Assembly: GCF_001425005.1 (NCBI RefSeq)
Contig: NZ_LMDB01000022.1
Location: 63,264 to 127,263 of the forward strand
Length of the DNA: 64,000 nucleotides
From: Duganella sp. Root336D2
GTDB taxonomy: Bacteria > Pseudomonadota > Gammaproteobacteria > Burkholderiales > Burkholderiaceae_D
Direction: 5' to 3'
The position numbers and the translations under genes were made by a program. Shown piece after piece: positions 41,877 through 51,656 of the stretch. The stretch's first letter is position 1, and the number at the start of each line of letters is the position of its first letter. The notes beneath the pieces were generated by a model. The model was not told the origin of the DNA. It searched no databases and saw only the letters and a program-made list of their open reading frames with translations.

Positions 41877-42953
41877 ATGGATGCGATCCTCGAACAATTC
41901 CGCGCCCGCATCCGGTCGGCCAGCGCCGACGGCACGCGGCTGCTGCTGCGCGGCGGCGGCACCAAGGACTGGTACGGCCAGAACGTGGTGGGCGACGTAT
42001 TCGACACTCGCGCCTACGCCGGCGTGGTCGATTATGAACCGACCGAACTGGTTGTCACGGCGCGCTGCGGTACGCCGTTGGCCGAGATCGAAGCCCTGCT
42101 GGCCCGGCATGGGCAGATGCTGGCGTTCGAGCCGCCGCGCTTTGGCGCCGGTTCGACAATTGGCGGCGTGGTGGCCAGCGGTTTGTCCGGCCCGCGCCGC
42201 GCGACTGCCGGGGCGTTGCGCGACTTCGTATTGGGGGCGCAGTTGTTGGATGGCCGCGGCGAGTTGCTGTCTTTCGGCGGCCAGGTGATGAAGAATGTGG
42301 CGGGCTACGACGTGTCGCGGCTGCTGGCCGGCTCGCTGGGCACGCTGGGCCTGATTACCCAGGTCTCGCTGAAAGTGCTGCCGCTGCCTTTCTGCGAAGC
42401 GACCATCCGCTTCGAGGCGGATGAAATCAAGGCGCTGCGCATGATGAATGAATGGGCGGGGCGGCCGCTGCCGCTGTCGGGCACTTGCTGGCACGCCGGC
42501 GTGCTGACTGTGCGCCTGTCCGGCGCCCAGGCGGCAGTCAGGGCGGCGCAGTCAGGCATGGGAGGCGAGGCGCTGGCCGCTGGCGATGCATTCTGGAGCG
42601 CCTTGCGCGACCAGGGCGCCGATTTCTTCGCGGCGGCGGAGGCCGGGGCTGCGGAGCTGTGGCGCCTTTCGGTGCCGGCCACCGCCAGCGCGCTGGTCAT
42701 GCGCGGCGAGCAGATGATCGAGTGGGGCGGGGCACAGCGCTGGCTGCGCGTCGACCGCGGCGCGGCCGACGATATCCGGCGCGTTACGGCGGCGGCGGGC
42801 GGCCACGCTACGCGCTACCGGGTAGCGAGCGAGGACCTTGGCGCGGGCGTAGGCGCCTTCCATCCTTTGGCGCCGGCGATCGCGCGCATCCATCAGCGCC
42901 TGAAAGCCGCCTTCGATCCCGCCGGCATTTTCAACCGCGGCCGCATGTACTGA
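41877..42953 (+). CDS. glcE: Glycolate oxidase, FAD-binding subunit GlcE
   Basis: A 358-aa second flavoprotein subunit of glycolate oxidase. The FAD-binding motif RGGGTKDWYG (about 24-33), GAGSTIGGVVASGLSGPRR (about 95-113) and GQVMKNVAGYDVSRL are present. The start at 41877 is one base after the glcD stop; a longer frame upstream lies inside glcD and is not used. glcF begins one base after its stop. Confidence 0.94.
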   Translation: MDAILEQFRARIRSASADGTRLLLRGGGTKDWYGQNVVGDVFDTRAYAGVVDYEPTELVVTARCGTPLAEIEALLARHGQMLAFEPPRFGAGSTIGGVVASGLSGPRRATAGALRDFVLGAQLLDGRGELLSFGGQVMKNVAGYDVSRLLAGSLGTLGLITQVSLKVLPLPFCEATIRFEADEIKALRMMNEWAGRPLPLSGTCWHAGVLTVRLSGAQAAVRAAQSGMGGEALAAGDAFWSALRDQGADFFAAAEAGAAELWRLSVPATASALVMRGEQMIEWGGAQRWLRVDRGAADDIRRVTAAAGGHATRYRVASEDLGAGVGAFHPLAPAIARIHQRLKAAFDPAGIFNRGRMY

Positions 42954-42954
42954 T

Positions 42955-44190
42955 ATGCAAACGAACCTGGCAGATTTCATCAAGGGCACGCCGGAGGGCG
43001 ATGAAGCGGAGGCGATCCTGCGCGCCTGCGTGCATTGCGGCTTCTGTACCGCCACTTGCCCGACCTACCAGCTTCTGGGCGATGAGCTGGATGGGCCGCG
43101 CGGGCGCATCTACCTGATCAAGCAGGTGCTGGAAGGCGCTGCGGTGACGGCCAGTACCCAGCTTCACCTGGACCGCTGCCTGACTTGCCGCAATTGCGAA
43201 ACCACCTGTCCTTCGGGCGTCAAATACGGCCGCCTGGCCGACATCGGGCGCAAGGTGGTGCAGCAGCGCGTGCCGCGCAAGCTGCCAGACCGCATCAGGC
43301 GCTATGTGCTGAAGGAAGCCTTGCCGCGCCGCTGGCTGTTCGAGCCGGCCCTGCGCATGGGGCAGCTGCTCAAGCCTGTGCTGGGCAAGCCGTTGCAGGA
43401 CAAGCTGCCGCCGCGCGGCCGCGCGGCAGCATGGCCAACGCGCCGGCACGCCCGCAAGATGCTGGTGCTGGACGGCTGCGTGCAGCCCGGCCTGGCGCCC
43501 AATATCAACGCGGCCACCGCGCGCGTGCTCGACACGCTGGGCGTGCAGCTGGTCGCAGCGCCGGGTGCCGGCTGCTGCGGCGCGTTGCGCTTCCACCTGA
43601 ATGACCAGGAGGCCGCGCTTGGCGATATGCGGCGCAACATCGACGCCTGGTGGCCGTATGTGGCGCAAGAACAGGTGGAGGCGATCGTGATGACCGCCTC
43701 CGGCTGCGGCGTCACGGTGAAAGAGTACGGCCACCTGCTGGCGCACGACGGCGCCTACGCCGCCAAGGCGGCCCGCATTTCCGGCATGACGCGCGACCTG
43801 GCTGAAATCCTGCCCACGTTCGAGGCCGAGCTGGCGCAGCGCGCGGATGCAACCCGGGCCGGCGCCGGGCCAGTCGCATGGCACCCGCCCTGTACGCTGC
43901 AGCACGGCCAGCAAATCCGCGGCAAGGTCGAGGGCCTGCTGCGCGCGCTCGGCGTGGAAGTGAAACTGTGCCGCGACGCCCACCTGTGCTGCGGTTCAGC
44001 GGGCACCTATTCGCTGCTGCAACCGGAGTTGTCGCAGCAACTGCGCGAGCGCAAGCTGGCCAACCTGGCCGATACCGGCGCCGAGCGCATCGTCTCGGCC
44101 AATATCGGCTGCATCGGCCACCTGCAGTCCGGCACGCAAACGCCGGTGGAACACTGGATCGAGCTGGTCGACCGCGCGCTGCACGGCTAG
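42955..44190 (+). CDS. glcF: Glycolate oxidase, iron-sulfur subunit GlcF
   Basis: A 411-aa electron-transfer subunit. Two [4Fe-4S] motifs lie near the N-terminus, CVHCGFCTATCPTYQ (about 22-36) and CLTCRNCETTCPSG (about 74-87). Two CCG-type domains follow with GAGCCGALRFHLND and DAHLCCGSAGTYSLL. It passes electrons from GlcD/GlcE to the quinone pool. The set is complete and the operon is tight. It converges on the HD-GYP gene, two bases apart. Confidence 0.95.
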   Translation: MQTNLADFIKGTPEGDEAEAILRACVHCGFCTATCPTYQLLGDELDGPRGRIYLIKQVLEGAAVTASTQLHLDRCLTCRNCETTCPSGVKYGRLADIGRKVVQQRVPRKLPDRIRRYVLKEALPRRWLFEPALRMGQLLKPVLGKPLQDKLPPRGRAAAWPTRRHARKMLVLDGCVQPGLAPNINAATARVLDTLGVQLVAAPGAGCCGALRFHLNDQEAALGDMRRNIDAWWPYVAQEQVEAIVMTASGCGVTVKEYGHLLAHDGAYAAKAARISGMTRDLAEILPTFEAELAQRADATRAGAGPVAWHPPCTLQHGQQIRGKVEGLLRALGVEVKLCRDAHLCCGSAGTYSLLQPELSQQLRERKLANLADTGAERIVSANIGCIGHLQSGTQTPVEHWIELVDRALHG

Positions 44191-44192
44191 CC

Positions 44193-45176
44193 TCAGCGCT
44201 CGGCCCACTTGTCCATGATGCGCGCCACTTCGGACAACTGGCCGAGGAACAGGTCCACCAGCCGCGGCTCGAAGTGCAGGCCGCGCTGGTCCTGCATCCA
44301 GGCGCAGGCATCCTCCAGTTTCCAGGCCGCCTTGTAGGGCCGCACGGACGTCAGCGCATCGAATACGTCGGCCACTGCAATAATGCGGGCGGCCAGCGGG
44401 ATCTCTTCACCGGCCAGCCGGTTGGGATAGCCGCTGCCGTCCCACTTTTCATGATGCGACAGCGCCACGTCGTGCGCCATGGCCAGCATGCCGCCCTCGT
44501 GCTGGCCGATGATATGGGCGCCGATGCCGGGGTGGGTTTGCATGATCTTGTACTCCTGCGGCGTCAGGCGGCCCGGCTTTTGCAGGATGCTGTCGGGGAT
44601 GCCGATCTTGCCGATATCGTGCATCGGCGCCGAAATGAACAGGTCATCGGCTTGCTGCTCGTCGAAGCCGGCGGCAGTGCCGAGCAGCCGGGCGTAGTGG
44701 CTCATGCGGATCACGTGCAGGCCGGTTTCGTTGTCCTTGTATTCGGCGGCCAGGCCGAGGCGCTGCACGATGGCCAGGCGGCTGGCGCGCAGCTCCTCCA
44801 TGCGCACCATGGACAGGTGCAGCTTGACGCGGGCCTTGACCACGGCCGGGCTGAGCGGCTTGCTGATGAAGTCCACCGCGCCGGCCTCGAAGCCGTCCAC
44901 TTCATCGGTCGAATCGGTCAGCGCGGTGACGAAGATTACCGGGATCTTGCTGCTGGCAGGGTTGGCTTTCAAGACCCGGCATACGTCGTAGCCTGTCATT
45001 TCGGGCATCATCACGTCGAGCAGGATCAGGTCGGGCTTTTCGTTGACCGCCAGTTCGATGGCGCGCGCGCCATCCTTGGCGAACAGCAGGCGGTACTTGT
45101 CCTGCAGGACCTGGCGCAACAGCTGCAGGTTGGTCGATTCGTCATCGACGGCAAGCACGGTGGCCTGTCGGGTCAT
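44193..45176 (-). CDS. Response regulator with HD-GYP cyclic-di-GMP phosphodiesterase domain
   Basis: A 327-aa regulator. The receiver domain (about 5-120) has VDDESTN, the acceptor Asp in ILLDVMMPEMTGYD (about 54) and the Lys in FISKPLS. The HD-GYP domain (about 135-325) has the metal-binding HDIGKIGIPD and SHHEKWDGSGYP, so the phosphodiesterase should be active. The start at 45176 overlaps the end of the MHYT kinase gene (ATGA), so the kinase is its likely phosphate donor. Confidence 0.92.
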   Translation of the reverse strand: MTRQATVLAVDDESTNLQLLRQVLQDKYRLLFAKDGARAIELAVNEKPDLILLDVMMPEMTGYDVCRVLKANPASSKIPVIFVTALTDSTDEVDGFEAGAVDFISKPLSPAVVKARVKLHLSMVRMEELRASRLAIVQRLGLAAEYKDNETGLHVIRMSHYARLLGTAAGFDEQQADDLFISAPMHDIGKIGIPDSILQKPGRLTPQEYKIMQTHPGIGAHIIGQHEGGMLAMAHDVALSHHEKWDGSGYPNRLAGEEIPLAARIIAVADVFDALTSVRPYKAAWKLEDACAWMQDQRGLHFEPRLVDLFLGQLSEVARIMDKWAER

Positions 45177-48100
45177 GGCATTTTCCTTTGCATCGGCAGG
45201 CATTCGTCGAGCAGTTCCTGCAGGGCGCCGCGCGCCACCGTGAAGTCGAAGTCGTCGAGCGCGCGTTGCAAGGCCTGCAGCCGCTCTTCGGCCGCCCGGC
45301 CGTGCAGCAGCTCCGACAGCGCCGCCAGTTCCTGCTGGTCGAAGCTGCCGCGTTCCAGCGACTGCAGCATGGCATTGCCCATCGCGCGCACCTGTTCCTG
45401 GTCGAGCGCCGCTGCCGGGCCGGCTGCCGCTTCCGCGGCGGGCCCGGGGCGGATATCGTCCTGCGCCCACACCGCCGCCAGCGCATCGGACAGGCACAGG
45501 GCAGCCTGCTCCAGCAGATCCGGCAGCGCCGCCCGCCCGTCCTGCGCCTGCAAGCTGCTTTCCAGGCGCCACAGCGCATCGGCCAATTGTTCCATGCCGA
45601 GGTTGGCGGCGGCGCCACGCAAACGGTGCGCCAGGGCGGCGCAGGCGGCGTGCTGGCCGGTCGCGAGCCCGGCCCGCAGTTCCCGCTCTGCGCTTTCATA
45701 CTCGTGCGCAAAACGGCGCAATGCGCGCTGGTAGGCTTCGCGCTGGCCGGCCCAGCGCGCCAGGCCTTTTTCCGCATTCAGTACCATGCCGCGCGCCGGG
45801 ATGGCGGCCGGCGCCAGCTGCGGGGCGCCGGCGGGCATGCCGAGCACACGTGCCAGTTCCTGCGTCAGCACGGCCACATCGACCGGCTTGGTGGTGAAAC
45901 CGTCCATGCCCGCCTCGCGCGTGGCATCGCGGTCGCGTTCCAGGACGCTGGCGGTCATGGCGATGACAGGTGTGCGCCTGCGGCCCGCGGCCGCTTCGTC
46001 GGCGCGGATGCGGCGCGTGGCTTGCAGGCCGTCCATGCCCGGCATCTGCACGTCCATCAGGATGGCATCGAATTGCGCTTCCGCCGCCAGTTGCGCCGCC
46101 ATTGCGCCATCGCCGGCGCCGGTCACGGTATGCCCCAGTTTTGCCAGCAGCAGCATCAGCACCTCCAGGTTTTGCGGCACGTCGTCGGCTGCCAGGATAT
46201 GCATCGGCGGCAGCAATACCGGTGCTGCCGCGCTGCGTACCGCCTCGTCGCGCGCCGCCAGCAGCGGCAGCATGACGTGGAAGGTGCTGCCTTTGCCCGG
46301 TACGCTCTCGGCCCACAGGCGGCCGCCCATCAGCTCCACCAGCTGCTTGCAGATGGTGGTACCCAGTCCGGTGCCGCCGAAGCGGCGGTTCATCGAGGCA
46401 TCGGCCTGTACGAAGGGTTCAAAGATGGCCGCCATGCGGTCGGCGGCGATGCCGATGCCGGTATCGCCGATGGCGAAATGCACCATACGCCGCTCGCCTT
46501 CCCGTGCCGCGCTGGCAGCCAGCGACACGCCGCCCTGGCTGGTGAACTTGATCGCGTTGTCCAGCAGGTTGGTCAGCACCTGGCGCACGCGCAATTCGTC
46601 GCCATGGATCCAGTTCGGCAGGGCTGGGTCGTAGTGCAGCGACAGCGATAGTCCCTTGGCCTTGGCCGCGTTGCCCATGCTCGAGGACAGCTCGTCGCTC
46701 AGTGCCAGCAGGCTGAAATCGTGCAGTTCGAGCTCCACCGCGCCCTTGTCCAGCTTGGCCGTGTCGAGGATGGCGTTCAACAGGCGCAGCAGCGAGCGGC
46801 CGGCATTGCGCACCGTGTCGAGGTGGCGCCGCTGCACGGCAGTGAGTTCGCCATGCAGCAGCACGTCGGTAAAACCGAGGATGGAATTCATCGGCGTACG
46901 GATTTCGTGGCTCATATTGGCCAGGAAGGCGGCGCGCGCAGCGGCGGCGCCCTCGGCACGCTCCTTGGCCACGCGCAGGTCCAGCTCCATCAGGCGGCGA
47001 TTGCTGATGTCGAGCACCACGCCGTCCAGCAGTTCGACTTCGCCGCTCGGGCCCAGCACCACATTGCCGTTGCCCCAGAACCAGTGGATGCTGCCGTCGC
47101 GGTGGATGATCCGGTATTCCAGCGTGAAGGGGCGGCGCTGTTCGACTGCTAGGCGCGCGCCTTGCTGGACTGCCGGAAAGTCGTCTGGATGCACCAGTTC
47201 CCCGAACAGGCGCTTGGGCGGGTCGCCCAGGAAGTCGGCAGCGGGATAGCCGGTCATGCTTTCGATGGCATCGTTGACAAACACCAGCGGCCAGCCGGGT
47301 GTGTTGCGGCAGCGGAAGGTTATGCCCGGGATGTTCGTGACCAGCGAGCGCAATTGCTCTTCGCTGGCGCGCAGCGCCTGTTCCAGGTCGCTCACGTGGT
47401 GGAACAGGGCGCGGTAGCGCAGCATGCCGTTGGCGAATACCACCAGCGCCGTCAGCAGCGCCGTGGTCACGGTCACGGCCAGCGCCAGGAAGCCGGCATT
47501 GGCAATGCCGCTGGCCGGGTCGAGCGGCACCCGGCCGACAAAGCGTGCCGCGGCCATGCCGGTGTAGTGCATGCCGGAGATGGCGCAGCCCATGATCAGG
47601 CCTGCCGCGGCGACGCTGCCGCTTTCCCCCAGCCTGCCGCGCAGGCCCTGCAAGCCGAAGCGCACCCACAGCGCCAGGGTCGCCAGCGCAATGGCGACCA
47701 TGATGGACCAGCCGAACATCCACGGGTCGTAGCGCAACTGCAGCGCCGAGCGCATGGCCGCCATGCCGGTGTAGTGCATGGCGCCGATGCCGGCACCGAC
47801 CAGCACGCCGCCCACCAGCAGGCTGCGCAAGCCGATGCGATGGCGGCTCAGCAGCGACAGGGCGACAGTGGAGGCGGCGATGCTGGGCAGCATCGACAGC
47901 AGGGTGGTGGCGGGATCGTAGGAGACCGGCGTGCACAGGTCGAAGGCCAGCATGCCGATGAAGTGCATGGCCCATACCCCGCTGCCAAGGGCCAGGCTGC
48001 CGGTCACCAGCGCGGCCAGGCGCAGCGTGCGCTTGCTGCTGCGCGCTGCCTGGCCGGCCAGCTGCAAGCCCATGGCGGACGAGAAACTCGCCACCAGCAC

Positions 48101-48202
48101 CGACAGGATGACCAGCGCTGGAGTGTAGATCCCGTAAGTGAGTAGCGCCGGGTCGGCAGGCGGAGAGAACAGCTGGATCAAGTAGTGCTTGATCTCGCCC
48201 AT
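45173..48202 (-). CDS. MHYT-PAS hybrid sensor histidine kinase with receiver and Hpt domains
   Basis: A 1009-aa membrane phosphorelay kinase. In order: MHYT domain (about 15-260) with MHFIGMLAF, MHYTGMAAMR and MHYTGMAAAR; PAS domain (about 290-410); HisKA with the phospho-His in FLANMSHEIRTPMNS (about 435); ATPase domain with NLLDNAIKF, GDTGIGIA and FGGTGLGTTI (about 550-660); receiver with Asp in AILMDVQMPGMDG (about 735); and an Hpt domain with the His in LAHRLRGAAANLG (about 870). The final HD-GYP regulator gene is coupled by ATGA, giving a likely path from gas/redox sensing to cyclic-di-GMP breakdown. Confidence 0.92.
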   Translation of the reverse strand: MGEIKHYLIQLFSPPADPALLTYGIYTPALVILSVLVASFSSAMGLQLAGQAARSSKRTLRLAALVTGSLALGSGVWAMHFIGMLAFDLCTPVSYDPATTLLSMLPSIAASTVALSLLSRHRIGLRSLLVGGVLVGAGIGAMHYTGMAAMRSALQLRYDPWMFGWSIMVAIALATLALWVRFGLQGLRGRLGESGSVAAAGLIMGCAISGMHYTGMAAARFVGRVPLDPASGIANAGFLALAVTVTTALLTALVVFANGMLRYRALFHHVSDLEQALRASEEQLRSLVTNIPGITFRCRNTPGWPLVFVNDAIESMTGYPAADFLGDPPKRLFGELVHPDDFPAVQQGARLAVEQRRPFTLEYRIIHRDGSIHWFWGNGNVVLGPSGEVELLDGVVLDISNRRLMELDLRVAKERAEGAAAARAAFLANMSHEIRTPMNSILGFTDVLLHGELTAVQRRHLDTVRNAGRSLLRLLNAILDTAKLDKGAVELELHDFSLLALSDELSSSMGNAAKAKGLSLSLHYDPALPNWIHGDELRVRQVLTNLLDNAIKFTSQGGVSLAASAAREGERRMVHFAIGDTGIGIAADRMAAIFEPFVQADASMNRRFGGTGLGTTICKQLVELMGGRLWAESVPGKGSTFHVMLPLLAARDEAVRSAAAPVLLPPMHILAADDVPQNLEVLMLLLAKLGHTVTGAGDGAMAAQLAAEAQFDAILMDVQMPGMDGLQATRRIRADEAAAGRRRTPVIAMTASVLERDRDATREAGMDGFTTKPVDVAVLTQELARVLGMPAGAPQLAPAAIPARGMVLNAEKGLARWAGQREAYQRALRRFAHEYESAERELRAGLATGQHAACAALAHRLRGAAANLGMEQLADALWRLESSLQAQDGRAALPDLLEQAALCLSDALAAVWAQDDIRPGPAAEAAAGPAAALDQEQVRAMGNAMLQSLERGSFDQQELAALSELLHGRAAEERLQALQRALDDFDFTVARGALQELLDECLPMQRKMP

Positions 48203-48217
48203 GACGGCGCCCCTTCC

Positions 48218-48703
48218 TTATTGCGCTATCAGCTTCCTGATTTCATCCGCCAGGTCGGCAGGCTTGGTGGTCGGCGCATAGCGGTCATGGATGCTGCCGT
48301 CCTTGCGCACCAGGAACTTGGTGAAATTCCACTTGATGCTTTCCCAGCCGAAGATGCCGGGAGCGTTCTTCGTCAAATGCCGGTACAGCGGATGCGCATT
48401 GTCGCCTTTGACCTCGATCCTGGCGAACACCGGGAAAGTCACGCCGTAGTTCTTTTCGCAGAAGGCGCCGATTTCTTCAGCGTTGCCGGGTTCCTGCTGG
48501 CCGAACTGGTTGCAGGGGAAGCCCAGTACTTCGAAGGGCTGGCCGGCAAACTCCTTGTGCAATTCCTCCAGCCCCTGGTACTGCGGCGTGAAGCCGCATT
48601 TGCTGGCGGTGTTTACGATCAGCAGCACCTTGCCCTGGTACTGCTTCAGGTCCACGTTCTGGCCCGCCAGGCTGTCGGCGCTGAAATCGTAAACAGTGGT
48701 CAT
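48218..48703 (-). CDS. Glutathione peroxidase (Cys type)
   Basis: A 161-aa thioredoxin-fold peroxidase reducing hydroperoxides. The active-site Cys is in IVNTASKCGFTPQY (about 37; Cys instead of selenocysteine). The catalytic Gln and Trp are in LGFPCNQFGQQEPG and IKWNFTKFLV. A resolving Cys in FPCNQF suggests that thioredoxin may be the real reductant, as in many bacterial members. Its start overlaps the pilU stop as TGATG. Confidence 0.92.
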   Translation of the reverse strand: MTTVYDFSADSLAGQNVDLKQYQGKVLLIVNTASKCGFTPQYQGLEELHKEFAGQPFEVLGFPCNQFGQQEPGNAEEIGAFCEKNYGVTFPVFARIEVKGDNAHPLYRHLTKNAPGIFGWESIKWNFTKFLVRKDGSIHDRYAPTTKPADLADEIRKLIAQ

Positions 48704-49839
48704 CAGATGATCCCCAGGTGCTCGGTACCGGCCGCCAGGTCGCGGGTTTTCGCATCCTTCGATTCCAGCTTGATGGCAAGGCGCAGGTCGTTCACCGAGT
48801 CGGCGTTGCGCAGCGCATCTTCATAGGTGATCTGGCCGGCTTCGTACAGGTCGAACAGCGCCTGGTCGAAGGTCTGCATGCCCAGTTCGCGCGAGCGCTT
48901 CATCAGTTCCTTGATCTCATGCACCTGGCCCTTGAAGATCAGGTCGGCGATCAGCGGGGAATTGAGCATGATCTCCACCGCCACGGCGCGGCCCTTGGCA
49001 TCCTTTTTCGGGATCAGGCGCTGCGAGATCATGCCTTTCAGGTTCAGCGACAAGTCCATCAGCAGCTGCTGGCGGCGCTCTTCAGGGAAGAAGTTGATGA
49101 TACGGTCGAGCGCCTGGTTGGAACTGTTGGCGTGCAGGGTAGCCAGCGCCAGGTGGCCGGTTTCGGCGAAGGCGATCGCGTGGTCCATGGTCTGGCGGTC
49201 GCGGATCTCGCCGATCTGGATCACGTCCGGCGCCTGGCGCAGGGTGTTCTTCAGCGCGATTTCCCAGTCTTCGGTATCGACCCCCACTTCACGCTGGGTG
49301 ATGATGCAGTTGCGGTGCGGGTGCACGAATTCGACCGGGTCTTCGATGGTGATGATGTGGCCGTAGCTGTTGGCATTGCGGTGGCCCACCATGGCGGCCA
49401 GCGTGGTCGATTTACCGGAACCGGTAGCGCCGACCATGATCACCAGGCCGCGCTTGGACATGATCACGTCCTTCAGGATCGGCGGCAGGCCCAGTTCGTC
49501 GAACTCGGGGATCGAGCTGTTGATGGTACGCAGCACCATGCCGACGGAGCTCATTTGCACGAAGGCCGAGACGCGGAAACGCCCCAGGTCGCCCGGGCTG
49601 ATGGCGAAGTTGGCTTCCTTGGTCTGCTCGAAGGAAGCGGTCTGCTTGTCGTTCATGATCGCACGGGCCAGGTCGGAGGTGTGGGCCGGCGTCAGGGCCT
49701 GCGCCGACACCGGCGTCATCTTGCCGTCGATCTTGATGGCCGGCGGGAAGCCGGCGGTGATGAATAAGTCGGAGCCCTTCTTGCTGACCATCAGGCGCAG
49801 CAAGTCGAACATGAATTTTGAAGCCTGGTCGCGTTCCAT
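48703..49839 (-). CDS. pilU: Type IV pilus ATPase PilU
   Basis: A 378-aa accessory retraction ATPase. It begins FDLLRLMVSKKGSDLFITAG, with Walker A VGATGSGKSTTLAAM (about 132-146), the Asp box ITIEDPVEFVH and Walker B IGEIRDRQTM. The C-terminal extension with the acidic end separates it from PilT. It follows pilT by two bases on the minus strand and works with it to pull in type IV pili. Confidence 0.94.
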   Translation of the reverse strand: MERDQASKFMFDLLRLMVSKKGSDLFITAGFPPAIKIDGKMTPVSAQALTPAHTSDLARAIMNDKQTASFEQTKEANFAISPGDLGRFRVSAFVQMSSVGMVLRTINSSIPEFDELGLPPILKDVIMSKRGLVIMVGATGSGKSTTLAAMVGHRNANSYGHIITIEDPVEFVHPHRNCIITQREVGVDTEDWEIALKNTLRQAPDVIQIGEIRDRQTMDHAIAFAETGHLALATLHANSSNQALDRIINFFPEERRQQLLMDLSLNLKGMISQRLIPKKDAKGRAVAVEIMLNSPLIADLIFKGQVHEIKELMKRSRELGMQTFDQALFDLYEAGQITYEDALRNADSVNDLRLAIKLESKDAKTRDLAAGTEHLGII

Positions 49840-49841
49840 GA

Positions 49842-50885
49842 TTAGCCTGGGAAATTATCTGGGATCTTGGCCGCTGCGCGCGCTGCGGCCGGGGAGATCA
49901 TGTTGCGACGGATCAGGTCCGTCAGGTTCTGGTCCAGGGTCTGCATGCCGACGCTGTTGCCGGTCTGGATCGAGGAATACATCTGCGCGATCTTGGCTTC
50001 GCGGATCAGGTTACGGATGGCCGGGGTGCCGATCATGATTTCGTGCGCGGCGACGCGGCCGGAACCGTCCTTGGTCTTGAGCAGGGTCTGCGAAATGACG
50101 GCCTGCAGCGATTCGGACAGCATGGCGCGAACCATTTCCTTTTCTTCCGCCGGGAAGACGTCGATGATACGGTCGATGGTTTTCGCGGCGGAGGAGGTGT
50201 GCAGCGTGCCGAACACCAGGTGGCCGGTTTCCGCCGCCGACAGCGCCAGGCGGATGGTTTCCAGGTCGCGCAATTCGCCCACCAGGATCGCGTCCGGGTC
50301 TTCCCGCAGCGCCGAGCGCAGCGCGTTGTTGAACGACAGCGTGTGCGGCCCCACTTCGCGCTGGTTGATCAGGCACTTTTTCGATTCGTGCACGAATTCG
50401 ATCGGATCCTCGATGGTCAGGATGTGGCCGTATTCGTTTTCATTGAGGTGGTTGACCATTGCTGCCAGCGTGGTCGACTTGCCGGAGCCGGTCGGGCCGG
50501 TCACCAGCACCAGGCCGCGCGGCTTGAGTGCGAAGTCGGCGAAGATCTTCGGCGCATTCAGTTCTTCCAGGGAGAGGATCTTGGAAGGAATGGTACGCAG
50601 CACGGCCGAAGCGCCGCGCTCCTGGTTGTAGGCGTTGACGCGGAAACGCGCCAGGCCCGGAATGGCGAACGAGAAGTCGCATTCCAGCATCTCTTCATAG
50701 GCCTTGCGCTGGCCGTCGTTCATGATGTCATAGATCATGCCGTGCACGTCTTTGTGCTCGAGCGGCGGCAGGTTGATGCGGCGCACGTCGCCGTGCACGC
50801 GTATCATCGGCGGCAGGCCTGCCGACAGGTGCAAGTCAGATGCCTTGTTCTTGACGGAGAATGCGAGAAGTTCGGAAATGTCCAT
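49842..50885 (-). CDS. pilT: Type IV pilus retraction ATPase PilT
   Basis: A 347-aa hexameric ATPase. Motifs are VTGPTGSGKSTTLAAMVN (Walker A, about 131), ILTIEDPIEFVH (Asp box), ILVGELRDLETI (Walker B) and GHLVFGTLHTSSA (His box). The C-terminal AIRNLIRE segment typical of PilT is present. It is the first gene of pilT-pilU-gpx and is divergent from yggS across a 57-bp spacer. Confidence 0.96.
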   Translation of the reverse strand: MDISELLAFSVKNKASDLHLSAGLPPMIRVHGDVRRINLPPLEHKDVHGMIYDIMNDGQRKAYEEMLECDFSFAIPGLARFRVNAYNQERGASAVLRTIPSKILSLEELNAPKIFADFALKPRGLVLVTGPTGSGKSTTLAAMVNHLNENEYGHILTIEDPIEFVHESKKCLINQREVGPHTLSFNNALRSALREDPDAILVGELRDLETIRLALSAAETGHLVFGTLHTSSAAKTIDRIIDVFPAEEKEMVRAMLSESLQAVISQTLLKTKDGSGRVAAHEIMIGTPAIRNLIREAKIAQMYSSIQTGNSVGMQTLDQNLTDLIRRNMISPAAARAAAKIPDNFPG

Positions 50886-50942
50886 TTATAATCCCTGTGC
50901 TTTTTCAATAGCCAAAAAAGCTTGGCCCTGTCTCATTCGATT

Positions 50943-51650
50943 ATGTCCACAATAGCCCACAACTTGCAAGTTGTTACTGAAGCAATTAACGTTGCCGCAC
51001 GCGAAGCGCGGCGCGTTCCCAACGAAGTGCAGCTGCTGGCTGTTGCCAAGACCTTCCCGGCGCAGGCAGTTTTCGAGGCGGTGCTGGCGGGACAGCGTGC
51101 TTTTGGCGAAAACTATGTGCAGGAAGGGGTGGACAAGATCCACGAACTGGCAAAAATGCGCGGCTGCACGCCGTTGGAGTGGCATTTTATAGGACCAATC
51201 CAGAGTAATAAGACGCGTCTTATAGCCGAAAACTTCGATTGGGTGCACACGATTGAACGCGAAAAGATCGCGCAGCGCCTGAGCGGGCAGCGGCCCGCGC
51301 ACCTGCATCCCATGCAGGTCTGCATCCAGGTCAATACCAGCGGGGAGGCCAGCAAAAGTGGCGTACTGCCCGCCGACGCCGCAGCACTGGCCCGTACCGT
51401 GGCCGCGCTGCCGCGCCTTGTCTTGCGCGGCCTGATGGCCATCCCCGAGCCGGAAGACGATTTCGACAGGCAGCGCGCGGCCTTCCGCGTGCTGCGTGAA
51501 CTCTACGATCAATTGCGGGCCGAGGGCATTGCGCTCGACACGCTGTCGATGGGCATGTCGGCCGATATGCGCGCCGCCATCCATGAAGGCGCGACCATTG
51601 TGCGCGTCGGCAGCGCCATTTTCGGCGCCCGCGACTACAACCAAGGGTAA
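50943..51650 (+). CDS. YggS/PLPBP-family pyridoxal-phosphate-binding protein
   Basis: A 235-aa single-domain PLP protein that maintains vitamin B6 and amino-acid balance. The PLP Lys is in QLLAVAKTFP (about 37), and other typical parts are FGENYVQEG, WHFIGPIQSNK and LSMGMSADMRAAI. The ATG at 50943 is preferred over a TTG at 50922. It lies beside proC, 6 bp downstream, the standard order in proteobacteria, and is divergent from pilT. Confidence 0.94.
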   Translation: MSTIAHNLQVVTEAINVAAREARRVPNEVQLLAVAKTFPAQAVFEAVLAGQRAFGENYVQEGVDKIHELAKMRGCTPLEWHFIGPIQSNKTRLIAENFDWVHTIEREKIAQRLSGQRPAHLHPMQVCIQVNTSGEASKSGVLPADAAALARTVAALPRLVLRGLMAIPEPEDDFDRQRAAFRVLRELYDQLRAEGIALDTLSMGMSADMRAAIHEGATIVRVGSAIFGARDYNQG

Positions 51651-51656
51651 GAAGTA

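Noticed and set aside
43878..45734. A 618-codon plus-strand frame across glcF and the HD-GYP gene
   Set aside because: It crosses two real genes of other frames and shows no protein-like pattern.
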